DNA from: Deltaproteobacteria bacterium
Lineage (GTDB): Bacteria > Desulfobacterota > Syntrophia > Syntrophales > UBA2192
Reading direction: 5' to 3'
Length of the DNA stretch: 64,000 nucleotides
NCBI GenBank assembly: GCA_012728915.1
Contig: JAAYEC010000022.1
Location: 36,766 to 100,765, forward strand
This document shows, in pieces, positions 23,361 through 35,500 of this stretch. A model generated the notes under the pieces. That model was not told the origin of the DNA and did not search any database. It saw nothing but the letters and a program-made list of their open reading frames with translations. Position 1 is the stretch's first letter. Every line of letters starts with the position of its first letter. Position numbers and translations under genes: made by a program.

Positions 23361-26300
23361 ATGAGCGCATTTCAGTATGACCGGCTGTCGAAGAAAGACC
23401 TGATCCAGCGGCTTGTCGAAGCAGAGAGGCAGCTTCGCAGGTCCGGCACGGCCGACGGGCCCGGGCACGGCCCGTCCGCGCCGCGCCGCCCGGGGAAAGG
23501 CTCCAGGCCGGCCACGAAGCGGGGAGAAAAGCAACGCATTCCCTCGGGCGTCCCTGCCCGGGCGGACGTCAGTTCCGCGTCGGAGAGCGACTGCACGGTT
23601 CTCGACCAGGACGGGCGTATCCGCAGGCTCTACCGCGTCGTCAAGGACATCCAGGACGATGCCGGAAACCCCGTCTTCACCGAGGGGGCGCTCTACGAGA
23701 TCGGCTCGGGGACGGACGGCGCCTCCGGCGACGGCCAGCCCGGCGCGCCGGGGGAGTCGGACCAGACGGAACTCATCTGCCGGTTCCGGCCCAACGGCGC
23801 CCTCACCTACGTCAACGAGGCCTACTGCCGGTATTTCGGCTGCGAGAGGGAGGACCTGCGGGGCCGAAACGTCCTGCTCTCCATCTCGGAGGCGGACCGC
23901 GAGAAGGTCTATTCCCGCCTGAAGGAACTCCGGCCGGAGCGCCCCGCCGATACGCTGGAATACCGGGTCGAGAACGTCTTCGGCGACGTCCTCTGGAACC
24001 AGTGGACCTACCGGGCCCTTTTCGACGACAGCGGCAACGTCCTGGAGTACCAGTCCGTCGGACGGGACATCACGTTCCGGAAGTACACCCAGGACGTCCT
24101 GGAAAAAAGGGCCGCCATTCTCGAGGCCCTCACCTATGCCTCCGAGGCGTTTCTGAAGAGTTCCAGCTGGCGGGACCGGATCGAGAGGGTCCTTGAGCGC
24201 TTCGGCGCCGCCATGAACGCCTCCCACGCCTTCCTCTGCGAGAACCGGGTCGATGAGGGGGGCGGGATCACCGTGCTCCGCAGCTACGAGTGGCTCGCCC
24301 CCGAATCCGGGGGAACAGGCGCCGGGCAGGGGTTCCTGCGCAACGCGGAGATGGCCCTCCGCTTCTCGGAGTGGGTCTACGCCAGGAGCGAGGGCCGCCC
24401 CATCTACGGCGCCATCGGGAGCTTCCCGGAGCAGGCCGTGGACGAACTGAAGCTCGACAGGAAGGTCGCGATCGCCGTGGTCCCGATCCTGTCGGGAAGA
24501 CGCTGGTGGGGTTTTGTCGCCTTCGCGGACTACACGGGGGACATCCGGTGGAACGACGACGAGATCGCCCCCCTGGGCACGTTCTCGGAGATCCTCGGGA
24601 CCGCCATCGAGCGGCAGGACAGGGAAAAGGCCCTCCGGGAGACGCACGCCGTCATACGCAGCCAGGAGCGTCTCCTCGCCGCGGTCGTCGATGGTATCCA
24701 GGACGGGATCATGGTGGCATCGCCCGACCTGACCATCCTGCGCGTCAACAAGGCCGTCGAAAAGCGGTTCCCCCACATCCAGGGTCTGCCGGGCAGGAAG
24801 TGTTACGAGGCCTTTTACGGTCTGCAGAGCCCCTGCGGCAACTGTGCGTGCCGCGAGACCGTAGAGACAGGGAAGGCCTTTTCCATGACCCGGCCCATCC
24901 CGGGCTCCGGCGGTGAGTGCCGGGGATGGGTCGAGGTCTTCAGCTACCCCTGGGTCGATCACGACACGGGGAAACTGAAGGGCGTGATCGAATACTCGAG
25001 GGACATCACGGAAACGAAAAAGGCAGAGGAGGCCCTGCTGGCCAGCGAGGCTCGCTATCGCGAACTCGTCGAGTGCCTGCCCGTGGGCGTCTACGAGGCG
25101 GACATCGACGGGATGTTCACCTATTCCAACAGCACGGCCATGAAACTGTTCGGCTACGGCGAACAGGACGTCCGGGCCGGCATCCATTTCCTCCAGGTCA
25201 TCGCGCCGGAAGAGCATGAGATTGCGCGCAAGCGGGCACAGCGTGTGCGGCAGGGCGACACGGTGCACTATATCGAGTACACGTTTCTGCGTAAAGACGG
25301 GACGCGGTTTCCCGGCCTGCTCATGGCGAGGCCGCTCATCCATGCCGGACAGATCGTCGGTTCCACGGGGGTGGTCACGGACATCAGCGAGCTCAAGCTC
25401 GTCCAGGAGGCCCTGCGGAAAAACGAGGCCCAGCTGGGGGGCATCCTGCGGGCGGCCCCCGTCGGCGTGGGGATGGTTCATGACCGTGTCTTCGAATGGG
25501 TCAACGATGGCATGACCGCCCTGACGGGGTATGACGGCCGCGAGCTCCGCGGCAAGAGCGCCCGTATCCTGTATCCCGACCAGGAGGAGTTCGAACGGGC
25601 CGGCCGGGAGAAGTATGCGGAGATCCGGGCCAGGGGAAGCGGGTCCGTCGAGACGCGCTGGAGGCGCAAAGACGGGGCCGTCATCGACGTCCATTTGAGC
25701 TCCGCGCTCATCGAGCGGGACGAACCCGATGCGGGGGTTGTTTTCACGGCCCTGGACATCACGGCCCAGAAGAAGGCCGCGCGCATCCTCCTTTCTGCCA
25801 AGCAGGATCTCGAGAGGCAGGTCGCCGAGCGGACGCGGGAACTCGACGTGGCCAACATGCTGCTGCGGATCGAGCTCGAGGAGCACCGCAAGACGGAGCA
25901 GGCCCTCGTCAAGAGCGAGGAGGTCTACCGGGCCATCGTCGAGGACCAGACGGAGATCATCTGCCGGTTCCACCCGGACGGGACGATCTCCTTCGTCAAC
26001 GGGGCCTTCTGCCGCTATTTCGACAAGGCCCGGGAAGAGGTTCTCGGGTCACGCTACCTGCCGGCGATCCCGCGCGAGGACCGGAAAAGGCTCTGGACCG
26101 CCTACGGGGAGCTGACCCCGGATCGGCCCGTGTTCAGCATCGAGTTGCGCGTCCGGATGCCCGACGGCGCGGTGCGATGGCTGAACTGGATCAACCGGGC
26201 CATCTACGACGGCTCGGGGAATATCATCGAGCACCAGGGCGTGTGCCGGGACGTCACGGAGCGCATCCGGTCGGAGCAGCAGATCCGGGAGAGCCGCAAC

Positions 26301-27465
26301 GCGCTCCGGTCCGTCTTCGACGGCATCTCCGACCCGCTCGTCATGGTCCGGGAGGATCTGACCGTGATCATGCTCAACCGGGCGTCCCTGCAGTTCCTCG
26401 GTGCATCGCAGTACCGTGAGTTGATCGGGACCTCCTGCCTCGAGTCCCTCCGGGAGAGGTACGGAAGGGGGGAGGCGGACCTCGTCCGGGCGGCGGTTGC
26501 AGGGCAGGAGCCGGCCCGTTTCGAGCTGGCCACCCGGGGGGATGCCGTCCGGTACGAGGAGGTGTTCGTCTACCCTGTCGAGGCCGGGGGAGAAGGCCGG
26601 CGCACGGCCATCATCCGGGTGACCGACCGCACGAGGCAGCGGCTGATGGAAAGGGAACTCATCCAGAGCGAGAAGCTCGCCTCCCTCGGGCTTCTGATCT
26701 CCGGGATCGTCCACGAGATCAACAACCCAAACAACTTCATCAGCTTCAACATGCCGATCCTGCGCGATTACATCCGGGACATCCTGCCCGTCCTTGACGA
26801 TCACGCCGCCCGGGATCCCGGTTACGAGGTCCAGGGCATGCCCTACGCGGACTTCCGGGTCGACATTCTGAAGCTGATCGAGAACGTCGAGCACGGCTCG
26901 GCGCGGATCAACACGACCGTGGCCAAGCTCAAGGAGTTCTCGCGCAGGAAGGACGAAAGGGGGGCCCGGCCGATCCTGCCCGCGGCGGTCGTGGAGAAGG
27001 CCGTCTCCCTCTGCCACACGCAGATCCGCAAGACGGTGAAGACCTTCGAGGTGCAGGTACAGCCCGATCTGCCCGAGATGGTCACCGACCCCGACGCCGT
27101 CGAGCAGACGCTGATCAACCTGCTGATCAATGCGGCCCAGGCGGCGGACAAGCCGGACTCCCGCATCCTGCTCAGGGTGCGGCAGGGGACGTCCGGGGAG
27201 GGGCTGATCCTCGAAGTGGAAGACAACGGCTGCGGGATGGACGACAGGACGGCCACCCGCCTTTTCGACCCCTTCTTCACGACCAAGGAGGAAGGGCTGG
27301 GCACGGGCCTGGGGCTCTACATCTCGAAAAACCTGATCGAGCCCGTCAGGGGGTCCATCGCCGTGGAGAGCGAAATCGGCCGGGGCACGACCTTCCGCGT
27401 CGTGCTGCCCGACCTGACCGGCCCGGGCGACCGGGGACATGCATCCGAAAAAAGGGAGTTGACTC

Positions 27466-27494
<29 letters not shown>
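23361..27494 (+). CDS. Large cytoplasmic multi-PAS/GAF sensor histidine kinase
   Basis: 1377 residues, no membrane segments. Order from the N-terminus: a short coiled region; PAS (about 130-250, ICRFRPNGALTYVNEAYCRY); GAF (about 265-425); a PAS with a Cys cluster (about 450-560, KCYEAFYG, SPCGNCACRE) that could bind a metal or cofactor; PAS (about 570-690); PAS (about 700-815); coiled coil; PAS (about 865-975, very similar to the first); PAS (about 985-1090); HisKA with H1118 in IVHEINNPNN; HATPase (VEDNGCGMDD, GTGLGLYISKNLI). The ATG at 23361 starts the conserved N-terminus; an earlier frame start adds only low-complexity residues. It overlaps the next gene by 29 bases, so kinase and regulator are coupled. 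Ligands are unknown. Confidence 0.9.
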
Positions 27495-28833
<1,339 letters not shown>

Positions 28834-28841
28834 CCCCCTCC

Positions 28842-28887
28842 CCGGGAGCGGCATTCTCAGCCGGGTGCCGGGCCGCGCCGCTCCCGG
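28842..28887 (+). terminator. Long inverted repeat after the NtrC-type gene
   Basis: CCGGGAGCGGC (28842-28852) pairs perfectly with GCCGCTCCCGG (28877-28887) around 24 bases. It begins 8 bases after the stop codon. No T-run follows, so it may be a terminator of the stem-only kind or an mRNA-stabilising hairpin. The remaining gap to 29162 is GC-rich and otherwise blank. Confidence 0.5.
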
Positions 28888-29162
28888 AACCCTCGTGGAG
28901 GCGCGGCCGGCGCAGGCCCCGGCGGGAGGGCTTTGCCCGGCCGGCCGGGCCCCGGTCGAACCTGAACCCTCCACCCGTCTTCCGACAGCCCGCTCCGGAC
29001 CATGCCAGATCGGCACGAATTTTCTTTTTGTCTGAAATAATTGGATTTTCCCCCAGCCGCACGTCCGTTCCGGCACAGGAGACCCTTTCCCCTGCCCTGT
29101 CCCTTCCCGCCCGTATTCATCCAACATGCCGGATTCGCAGATAAAAACAGCCGACCGGAGTA

Positions 29163-29178
29163 TGGTACGACCCGTGCT
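29163..29178 (+). promoter_or_regulatory. Sigma-54 (-24/-12) promoter of the hybrid sensor gene
   Basis: TGGTACGACCCGTGCT, with GG and GC exactly ten bases apart and only two departures from TGGCACG-N4-TTGCT. Transcription would begin near 29189, 26 bases before the ATG at 29215. Confidence 0.68.
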
Positions 29179-29214
29179 CTACGCGACGGCAGCCCATGCA
29201 TTCGAGGTGACGCC

Positions 29215-30852
29215 ATGTCGGACAGGGATTTCCCGGCGCAGGACCCGGAGATCGCAACAGGACCCGCTCGGGGAGACCATGGAGGGGGCGGGGAACGGGA
29301 AGAGGCGGCAACCGCACCCGAGACGAGCCCCGGGAAGACGGATTCGCTTCCTCAAGGCAGGGCGTGCCGGGAATTCATGGAGCAGCTGCCGTTCGGCGTC
29401 CTTACCGCCCGTTCCGACTTCAGCGTGGATTACCTCAACGGCCGCTTCAGGGAGATGTTCGGATACGAGCCCGGGGAGATCCCCGACATCCGGGCCTGGT
29501 TCGAGAAGTTCGCTCACAGGTCCGTCCCGAACGGTATGCCCGATCCGTTCTTTCAGGGCGGCAGTCCGGCGGAAGGCGGGGTACACCGGGAGGCATGCAT
29601 TGCCGTCCAGACGAAACGGGGCGGCTGGCGCCTCTGCCAGGTCCACTTCATCGCCCTGGCCGACGGCCGCTTGCTGACGACGTACGAAAACATGGCCGGT
29701 CGAAGCAGCAGCGACTCGGAGCTTCAGTACACGAAAATCGACTCGGTCGACATTCTCTCCGGCGGCCTTGCCCTCATCCTGAAGGGGATTACCGATGGCC
29801 TCCAGGGCCTTCAGGAGATCTTCCTGGGAGAGAATTCTCCCGCGGGAAAGCAGCTTTTGGCCCTCGAACAGGAGGCGCGCTCCGCCGAGGAGCTCCTGCG
29901 GAAGATCCGGGGCTTCGCCGGCAGCCGGGTTTCCGATACCGCGCCGATCGACCTCAACGAGATCATCCGCAAGACCTCCACCATCTTTGCGAACACCCGG
30001 GGCGGGATGTCCGTGCGGAGGAAGCTCGACGAAGCCCTCTGGGCCGTCGAAGTGGACCGGATCCAGATCGAGAAGATGCTGATCCACCTCTACTTCCACC
30101 TGAATCAGGTCGACCCGGCCGGTTCCGGGCTCCTCATCGAAACCGGGAACGTGCACCTCTCCGCGCCGGAATCGACCCTCTACCGGATCAAGCCCGGCCG
30201 GTACGCGAAGGTGAGCCTCGCCTCGAACGCCGTCGAGCAGGCGCTGCCCGGACGGCCAAGGGCGCTTCGCCTTTCCACCCTCATGAACGATGCCGGCCTC
30301 CGGGACAATCTGAGCCTGACCTACGCGCAGTGCATCATCCAGGGGCACGGAGGCGTGATGACCCTCGGCGGCGCCGACGAAGCCCCGTCAGCCGTTCAGT
30401 TCCTGCTTCCCGCCGCCGGGGCGGCGTCTCCCGAATCCAGCGTCCCGCGCAGGGCCGCAGCCTCGCCGGGCACGGTTCTCCTGGTGGATGACGACGAGGT
30501 GCTGTCCGGGCTGATCCGGGAGATCCTGGAGGCCTCGGGCTACCAGGTGCTGACGGCATTCAACGGCCGGGAAGCCGTTGCGGTCTACGATACCTGGCGG
30601 GACGGCATCGACCTGGTGCTGCTGGACATGATCATGCCCGGCATGGGGGGCGCGGAGACCTTCCGGGAGCTGAAGGCCATGAACCCCGATGTGTCCGTGC
30701 TCATCATCAGCGCCTACAGCCTGCCCGACGAGGTCCGTGGTCTCCTTGAGCAGGGCTGCAAGGGGTTTCTGCAGAAACCCTTCCGGATTCCCGAACTGCT
30801 CAGCGCGATCCGCCGGTCCGTCCGGCCGGGCGGCGGCAGGAAGAGAGGGTAG
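29215..30852 (+). CDS. PAS - degenerate kinase - receiver hybrid protein
   Basis: 545 residues. A low-complexity N-terminus (about 1-45) leads to a PAS domain (about 50-160, LPFGVLTARSDFSVDYLNGR). The middle region (about 185-400) looks like the shell of a histidine kinase: a helical hairpin where the H-box should be has no HE motif, and the N-box is replaced by MLIHLYFHLNQV, so ATP binding and phosphotransfer are doubtful. A good receiver domain follows (about 420-545) with VLLVDDDE and phospho-acceptor D471 (LLDMIMPG). It is probably a signalling adaptor or phosphate sink of the upstream kinase/NtrC pair. GAGGTGACGCC precedes the ATG, under a -24/-12 promoter. Frames extending further upstream cross that promoter and were rejected. 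Confidence 0.8.
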   Translation: MSDRDFPAQDPEIATGPARGDHGGGGEREEAATAPETSPGKTDSLPQGRACREFMEQLPFGVLTARSDFSVDYLNGRFREMFGYEPGEIPDIRAWFEKFAHRSVPNGMPDPFFQGGSPAEGGVHREACIAVQTKRGGWRLCQVHFIALADGRLLTTYENMAGRSSSDSELQYTKIDSVDILSGGLALILKGITDGLQGLQEIFLGENSPAGKQLLALEQEARSAEELLRKIRGFAGSRVSDTAPIDLNEIIRKTSTIFANTRGGMSVRRKLDEALWAVEVDRIQIEKMLIHLYFHLNQVDPAGSGLLIETGNVHLSAPESTLYRIKPGRYAKVSLASNAVEQALPGRPRALRLSTLMNDAGLRDNLSLTYAQCIIQGHGGVMTLGGADEAPSAVQFLLPAAGAASPESSVPRRAAASPGTVLLVDDDEVLSGLIREILEASGYQVLTAFNGREAVAVYDTWRDGIDLVLLDMIMPGMGGAETFRELKAMNPDVSVLIISAYSLPDEVRGLLEQGCKGFLQKPFRIPELLSAIRRSVRPGGGRKRG

Positions 30853-30856
30853 CCGC

Positions 30857-31275
30857 ATGAACGGCAGCACGCTGGCGCTCGACGGCAAGTCGATCTACAT
30901 CGTCGGCCCGCGGCGGCTGGACAACGACGCGCTGGCGCGGTTCCTCGCGGGGGAGACGGGCACGCACTGCGAGGCCGTCTCCTTCAGCCGTCTGGAGGCC
31001 CTGGGATACGGGCCCAACCCGCAGAGAAACATGCTTTTCCCCGTCGATGCGCTCGACCCCGGGCTCAGGGCGACGAGCCCGCGCGGCGGCGTCCGGACGA
31101 ACGGGAACATGCCGGCGGCCTCCACAACAGAGATATCGCCGCCCACCTGAACACCAGCGGCCACACGGTCCGGACGCATCTCTACAATATATTCCGGAAG
31201 ATCCACGTGAGGAGCCGTGTCCAGGCCTCCCTCTGGATCCACGGGCACGTGGAACGGTTTTTCTGCGTGGTGTAA
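30857..31275 (+). pseudogene. Decayed LuxR-type transcriptional regulator
   Basis: The first part (30857-31150) reads MNGSTLALDGKSIYIVGPRR..., a receiver-like N-terminus. It then slips into unrelated residues (ATSPRGGVRTNGNMPAAST) and stops. In another frame, from about 31113, the sequence reads LHNRDIAAHLNTSGHTVRTH followed by LYNIFRKI and ends at the TAA 31273-31275. That is the C-terminal LuxR helix-turn-helix. The middle of the protein, including the usual LTxREREVL segment, is missing, so there has been an internal deletion (probably some 80-100 residues) plus a frame change. It lies four bases after the hybrid sensor gene and was probably its output partner. Confidence 0.78.
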
Positions 31276-31376
31276 GACAACCCCCTCCGGCCGCCTGGCA
31301 TGGACAGCCCCGCCCGCGGCGAAGCGTCCCGGCCTGCATCCCGCACGTCCCTGTCCCCGGTACCTGTCCGTTTACG

Positions 31377-31425
31377 AAAAAAGAAGCGCCGGGACGTTTC
31401 CCGCAGGGGAAGGCCTTTCCCGGCG
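31377..31425 (-). terminator. Rho-independent terminator of the small membrane protein gene
   Basis: On the minus strand CGCCGGG pairs with CCCGGCG (31387-31393 with 31419-31425). A nested TTCCC/GGGAA hairpin lies inside, and CTTCTTTTTT follows the stem. Confidence 0.65.
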
Positions 31426-31449
31426 GCGCTGGAAGGCTGCGCGGATCGA

Positions 31450-31692
31450 TCAACGAGGGACGGGCATGCTCAGGAGGGTTGCGACAACCGGGGCCACCTT
31501 GTACCCGAAAACGGCGACAGGGGCCAGGTAGACCAGAAGGGTTGCGATGCAGTCGATGACGACGAACGTCATGTCGTCTTCAGGGGAGTCCACCTCGACG
31601 ATCTCGTCGAAGATACAGCGGTCGTCTCCGCTCTGTGCCGCGCTTCCGATTTCCTGCCTGCCGATCACTGTTTCCGCCAAGGCTGCCTTCAT
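31450..31692 (-). CDS. Small predicted membrane protein, function unknown
   Basis: 80 residues from the ATG at 31692. The N-terminal half is soluble and acidic (MKAALAETVIGRQEIGSAAQ, then DEIVEVDSPEDD); the C-terminal half is a hydrophobic hairpin or long membrane segment (FVVIDCIATLLVYLAPVAVF, VAPVVATLLSM). AGGAAGGGGG lies in front of the start and a good terminator follows, which supports a real gene despite the lack of any family I recognise. It is isolated on its strand between the decayed LuxR gene and the thioesterase. It could still be a chance frame. Confidence 0.5.
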   Translation of the reverse strand: MKAALAETVIGRQEIGSAAQSGDDRCIFDEIVEVDSPEDDMTFVVIDCIATLLVYLAPVAVFGYKVAPVVATLLSMPVPR

Positions 31693-32019
31693 GGTACGCC
31701 CCCTTCCTGTTCGTTTGAACGATGGGAGAGCATCGGATGTGCCGGCGGCGCGAAAATCTAGAATCTCCTTGTAAATCATGTTGTTGCAAATGTTTTCCTC
31801 CGCGCTCCAGGCGTTTGGGCGTCGGCGGCGGGGCGCACAATCGGACGAACGCCCGCATAATCTTCAATGAGATCAAGGCCTTGCGCCCTATGTGCCGTTT
31901 TGGAGCAGTGCGGGTTGGCCTTCCGTTTCGGGGTATCTGTGGCCCGGGCCTCTCCTTCCCTGCCTGAAGCCGACCGAAAAAGAGTCCGGTCGCCGGCGGC
32001 TACCCGGTGCGCCGGATTG
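31693..32019. other. Gap without recognisable gene
   Basis: About 330 bases between the small membrane protein and the thioesterase promoter. Short frames exist on both strands but none has a ribosome site or a recognisable motif. Base composition is slightly more AT-rich than the surroundings near 31770-31790. Confidence 0.5.
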
Positions 32020-32048
32020 TTGAGCCCTGCGAAGGGATCTGGTAGGAT
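32020..32048 (+). promoter_or_regulatory. Sigma-70-type promoter of the thioesterase gene
   Basis: TTGAGC (32020-32025), 17-base spacer, TAGGAT (32043-32048), about 33 bases before the start. Confidence 0.5.
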
Positions 32049-32080
32049 GTGCAAACACAGCCGGACAGGAGGAAAACGTG

Positions 32081-32515
32081 ATGATCAGCGAGTTGGCGGA
32101 CTGCCCCGTCGTCGTGGAGGTCCCCGTGGCATGGGGTGAGATGGACGCCTTCGGCCATGTCAACAACATCGTATACTTCCGTTATTTCGAGACGGCGAGA
32201 ATTGCCTACTTCGAGAAGCTCGATGTGCGTGAATTCCTCGAACGGGACCCCGTCGGGCCGATCCTCGCCGAGACGGCCTGCCGTTTCCGTGCAGCCCTGT
32301 CCTACCCGGACCGGGTTTCCGTCGGGGCAAGGGTGACAGGCCTCAGCGAGGACCGCTTCGTGATGCGCTATGCCGTGTTCAGCCACAGGCTCGGCCGCAT
32401 CGCGGCCGAGGGCGAGGGAACCCTGGTCTGCTTCGATTACCGGCGGGGCCGGAAGGCGTCCGTACCGGAAAAACTGAAGACCCGGATCGCCGAGCTGCAG
32501 GCCGGGGTCCCCTGA
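32081..32515 (+). CDS. Hotdog-fold acyl-CoA thioesterase (YbgC/4-hydroxybenzoyl-CoA thioesterase type)
   Basis: 144 residues. The signature WGEMDAFGHVNNIVYFRYFE contains the catalytic Asp of the YbgC/FcbC group (D-x-x-G-H-V-N-N), on the hot-dog helix. The later segments FRAALSYPDRVSVGARVTGL and RIAAEGEGTLVCFD match the rest of the fold. It hydrolyses acyl-CoA thioesters in the cytoplasm; chain preference cannot be read. AGGAGG lies eight bases before the ATG at 32081; a GTG at 32078 in the same frame is an alternative. It stands alone, converging on pilY1 with a strong shared terminator between them. Confidence 0.88.
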   Translation: MISELADCPVVVEVPVAWGEMDAFGHVNNIVYFRYFETARIAYFEKLDVREFLERDPVGPILAETACRFRAALSYPDRVSVGARVTGLSEDRFVMRYAVFSHRLGRIAAEGEGTLVCFDYRRGRKASVPEKLKTRIAELQAGVP

Positions 32516-32534
32516 GACACCGGGCTTGCCCGAG

Positions 32535-32573
32535 CGGCAAAAGGCCGCCCCGGCATGGGGCGGCCTTTTGCCG
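32535..32573. terminator. Bidirectional terminator between thioesterase and pilY1
   Basis: A perfect 17-bp inverted repeat (32535-32551 with 32557-32573, loop GGCAT). It contains AAAAGG/CCTTTT so that either strand ends its stem with a T-run. Confidence 0.9.
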
Positions 32574-32593
32574 CAGGGCCCCTTGCATGCCCG

Positions 32594-35500
32594 CTACATC
32601 CGCCGGTCCCTCCAGTGCAGAATGTTGGTCCGGCTTGCGACCGAGGGAGGGCTGATGTTCGCCTTCTGCGTGTTCGAACCGATCCCCGCGCCGCCGCTGA
32701 CGGTCACGTAGAGGTCCGGCGTGCTGCTGAAGGGGTTCATGGACAGCACGGGAGCCGTTGGGATGCCCACGCCGAGCGTCATGCTCCGGCTGCCGCCCGA
32801 CAGGGTCCCGGCGCCGCTGAGATAGTTGATGGCATAGAGCTTCGCCGTGCCCGCCTGGCTGCAGGGATCGCTCGAGCCGCTGGCGGGGGTGTAGGTGGTG
32901 AAATAGACCTGGCCCCCGAAGACGGAAGGGTCGGAGAGGCATTTTTCGCCCGCCCCTGCCAGGGTGATGTACCAGCCGTTCTTGGACGCGTTGTCTTTGT
33001 AGGTGCCGCTCGTGATGTTTTCGAGGGTGCTCACGTAGCGCGTGCCGGACAGGGTTTTGTCCTTCACGCCGAAGAGCCGGTCCGCGCCGCCGCCCACGAC
33101 GATGGGCTCGGCCTTGTCGCCGGTGCCCCAGTAGAGCCAGATGGTCCCGCCCGCATCCCGGGTCGCTGTCGGGGCGTCGTAGACGGGCCCGATGCCGGCC
33201 TCCCGCGCGAAGAGCCGAGAGCCGCTCCAGCTGCCCGTCGAGCAGGAAGAGCCGTCGGCGTCGAAGCAGAACTTAAAGCGCCAGAGGTTGCCTCCCAGAT
33301 CGCCGATGTAGGCCACGTCGATGAACCCGTCGTTGTCGGAGTCGATCATCGTCGGGGTCCCCGGCATCGCGTAGGCCAGCTCGGAGTTGTCCGCCGAGGT
33401 GTAGCTCCACAGGATGTTGCCGGTCGACAGCTCGACCACGAAGAAGCCTTTCCCGCGGGTGTCGCAGCCGGTCCCGGTGCAGTTCGAGTAGTTGTGCCCG
33501 CCGCCGAAGAACCCGACCCACTTCTCCGAGCCGCCCACCTTCACGCGGTGCACCATCATCTTGCTCCACGGGTCGCCGAGGTAGGGGGCCTGGCCTGCCG
33601 ACGGGGTGATGCGCCACTTGTAGGCGGGGGCGGCCGTGTTGGTGATATCGAGGGCATGATAGCCGCAGTAGTGGGGACATTCGGCCGAGTAGACGTTGCT
33701 GAAGCCGCTGTCGCAGGAGCTCGAGGCGCTCCAGAGGGTCTGCGTGGCCCCGCGGCCCTGGGCGAAGATGAGCAGGGTTCTCCAGTCGGAGGGGCTCTTT
33801 GCCGTCCCGTCGCCGGTTCCCAGCCACACGTCGGCGACACTGATGGGGCCGTCGACGTAGTACTGGTGGGTCAGGCCCGTGGGGTGCGCGGTGTGGGCGA
33901 TGTCCTTGAGCTTGCTCAGGAGGTTGGGGGCGATGAAGCTCCAGAGCTCGGCGCCGTCGCTCGTGCGGAAGGCGTGGAGCTGGCCGTCGTTGGCGCCTGC
34001 CACGACGATGCGCTTGCCGTTGGCCGTCGAGCGCACGTTGCTTGCGCGGAAGGACGCAAAGGCGTTTGAGCTGTCCCGCATATCCTGGAAGTACTGCGCC
34101 GGCGTTCCCACCGTGATCGGGTTGGAGCGGAAGGTGTCGCCCAGCTTCCAGTTGTCGGGGTTGAAGGCGCTTTCGCCGCGGATGAACCCCACCACCTCGT
34201 TTCGCCTCGTGTCGTCGGCCACATTGAGGTCCGCCCGCGTGACGTTCGACGCGTTGAAGGCGATCAGCGAGCCGGCCTTGAACGTGTAGATGGAACGCGA
34301 GGAGGCCGGCGTCGCCTGGAGCACTTCGCCCGCGTCCCAGACCACGCTGCCGATGCTGCCGTCCTGATTGATGTGGTACTTCTGAATGTGACCCTGCCAG
34401 AAGGGTTCCCCGTTGGCCGGCTGGAACGTCGCCTCGTAGAGGTAGTTCTCGTCGATAAGCCGGGTGGAGGCCACGGAGGCCTGTGTGAAGGAGTAGGTCG
34501 CCTCGCGGATGTGGTTGACGGCCTGGCGGAAGGCCGCTTCGAGCTCCGCGGCGTTGTTGGCGATGAAGGCGTAGCCGGCAAGCGCCGCCGTCCCGGGGTC
34601 GTTGGAGACGGCGAAACACTGCTCGCTCTTGCCGTTGCAGGTGCCCGTCGTGAAGTCGCCGCCGCAGGACGTGACCGCCGAGGGGTCGAAGCCCGACAGG
34701 GAGCCGGCGTTCGGGACCAGGGGGTTGTCCGTGCCGCCCCAGTAGGCCATCCAGTTGAGCGTGTTCTGCAGATGCGCGGGCATGTTGCTCCCCATGCCGA
34801 TGACGAAGACCTTGTAGCCCGCATCGGCCAGGGCCTTGGCGGCCAGCACCGAAGCGCGCCGGCGCTTGTACTGGTCAGCCTGGGTGTCGGTGCCCGAGCC
34901 CCCGCAGCTCATCGTGTCGGCCCCGTCGGTGACGAGAATGACGAACTTCTGGCGGCAGCTGCGGTAGGGGTCGACCGCCTTGTTCGCGTCGAGGTAGCTC
35001 TTTACGCTCGAAAGAGCCGTGACCAGGGGGGTGGCCCCGGTGACGTTCGAGGCGCTCAGCGAGGAACGGATGTTCTTCGTGCCGCTGGCCGACTGGTTGA
35101 CGGTGCAGGAGGAACTCCCGCAGTAGATCTCGGGGTACCTGGCGCCGATGTCGCGCAGCTTCGCGTAGGTGCTGTCCTGGAATTTGCCCAGCCCGAAGCG
35201 AATGTTCATGCTCGACTCGTCGGCAGCGTTGATCGTGCCGTCGCGGTTGTCGTCGAGGACGGTGAAAAGGGTCTTGCGGGCGATCTCGTAGCGCGAGCAC
35301 AGCGTCGTGTAGCCCGTACGCGACGGATTGTCGTAGAAGGGGCCCGAACAGGTGGCGTTGCTGTAGAGATTCAGTGCGCCGTTCCACGAGTCGTGATCTC
35401 CGGGGGGGTTCCACTTCATACTGCCGGAGAGATCGAGGACGATCATGGCATCGGGGGCGACGGCCGTGAAGAGCCCCTCCTCGGTGTTGTCGTCGTCCGA

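Noticed and set aside
29008..29022. CGGCACGAATTTTCT as a -24/-12 promoter
   Set aside because: The -12 GC is missing; the match at 29163-29178 is better and closer to the start codon.
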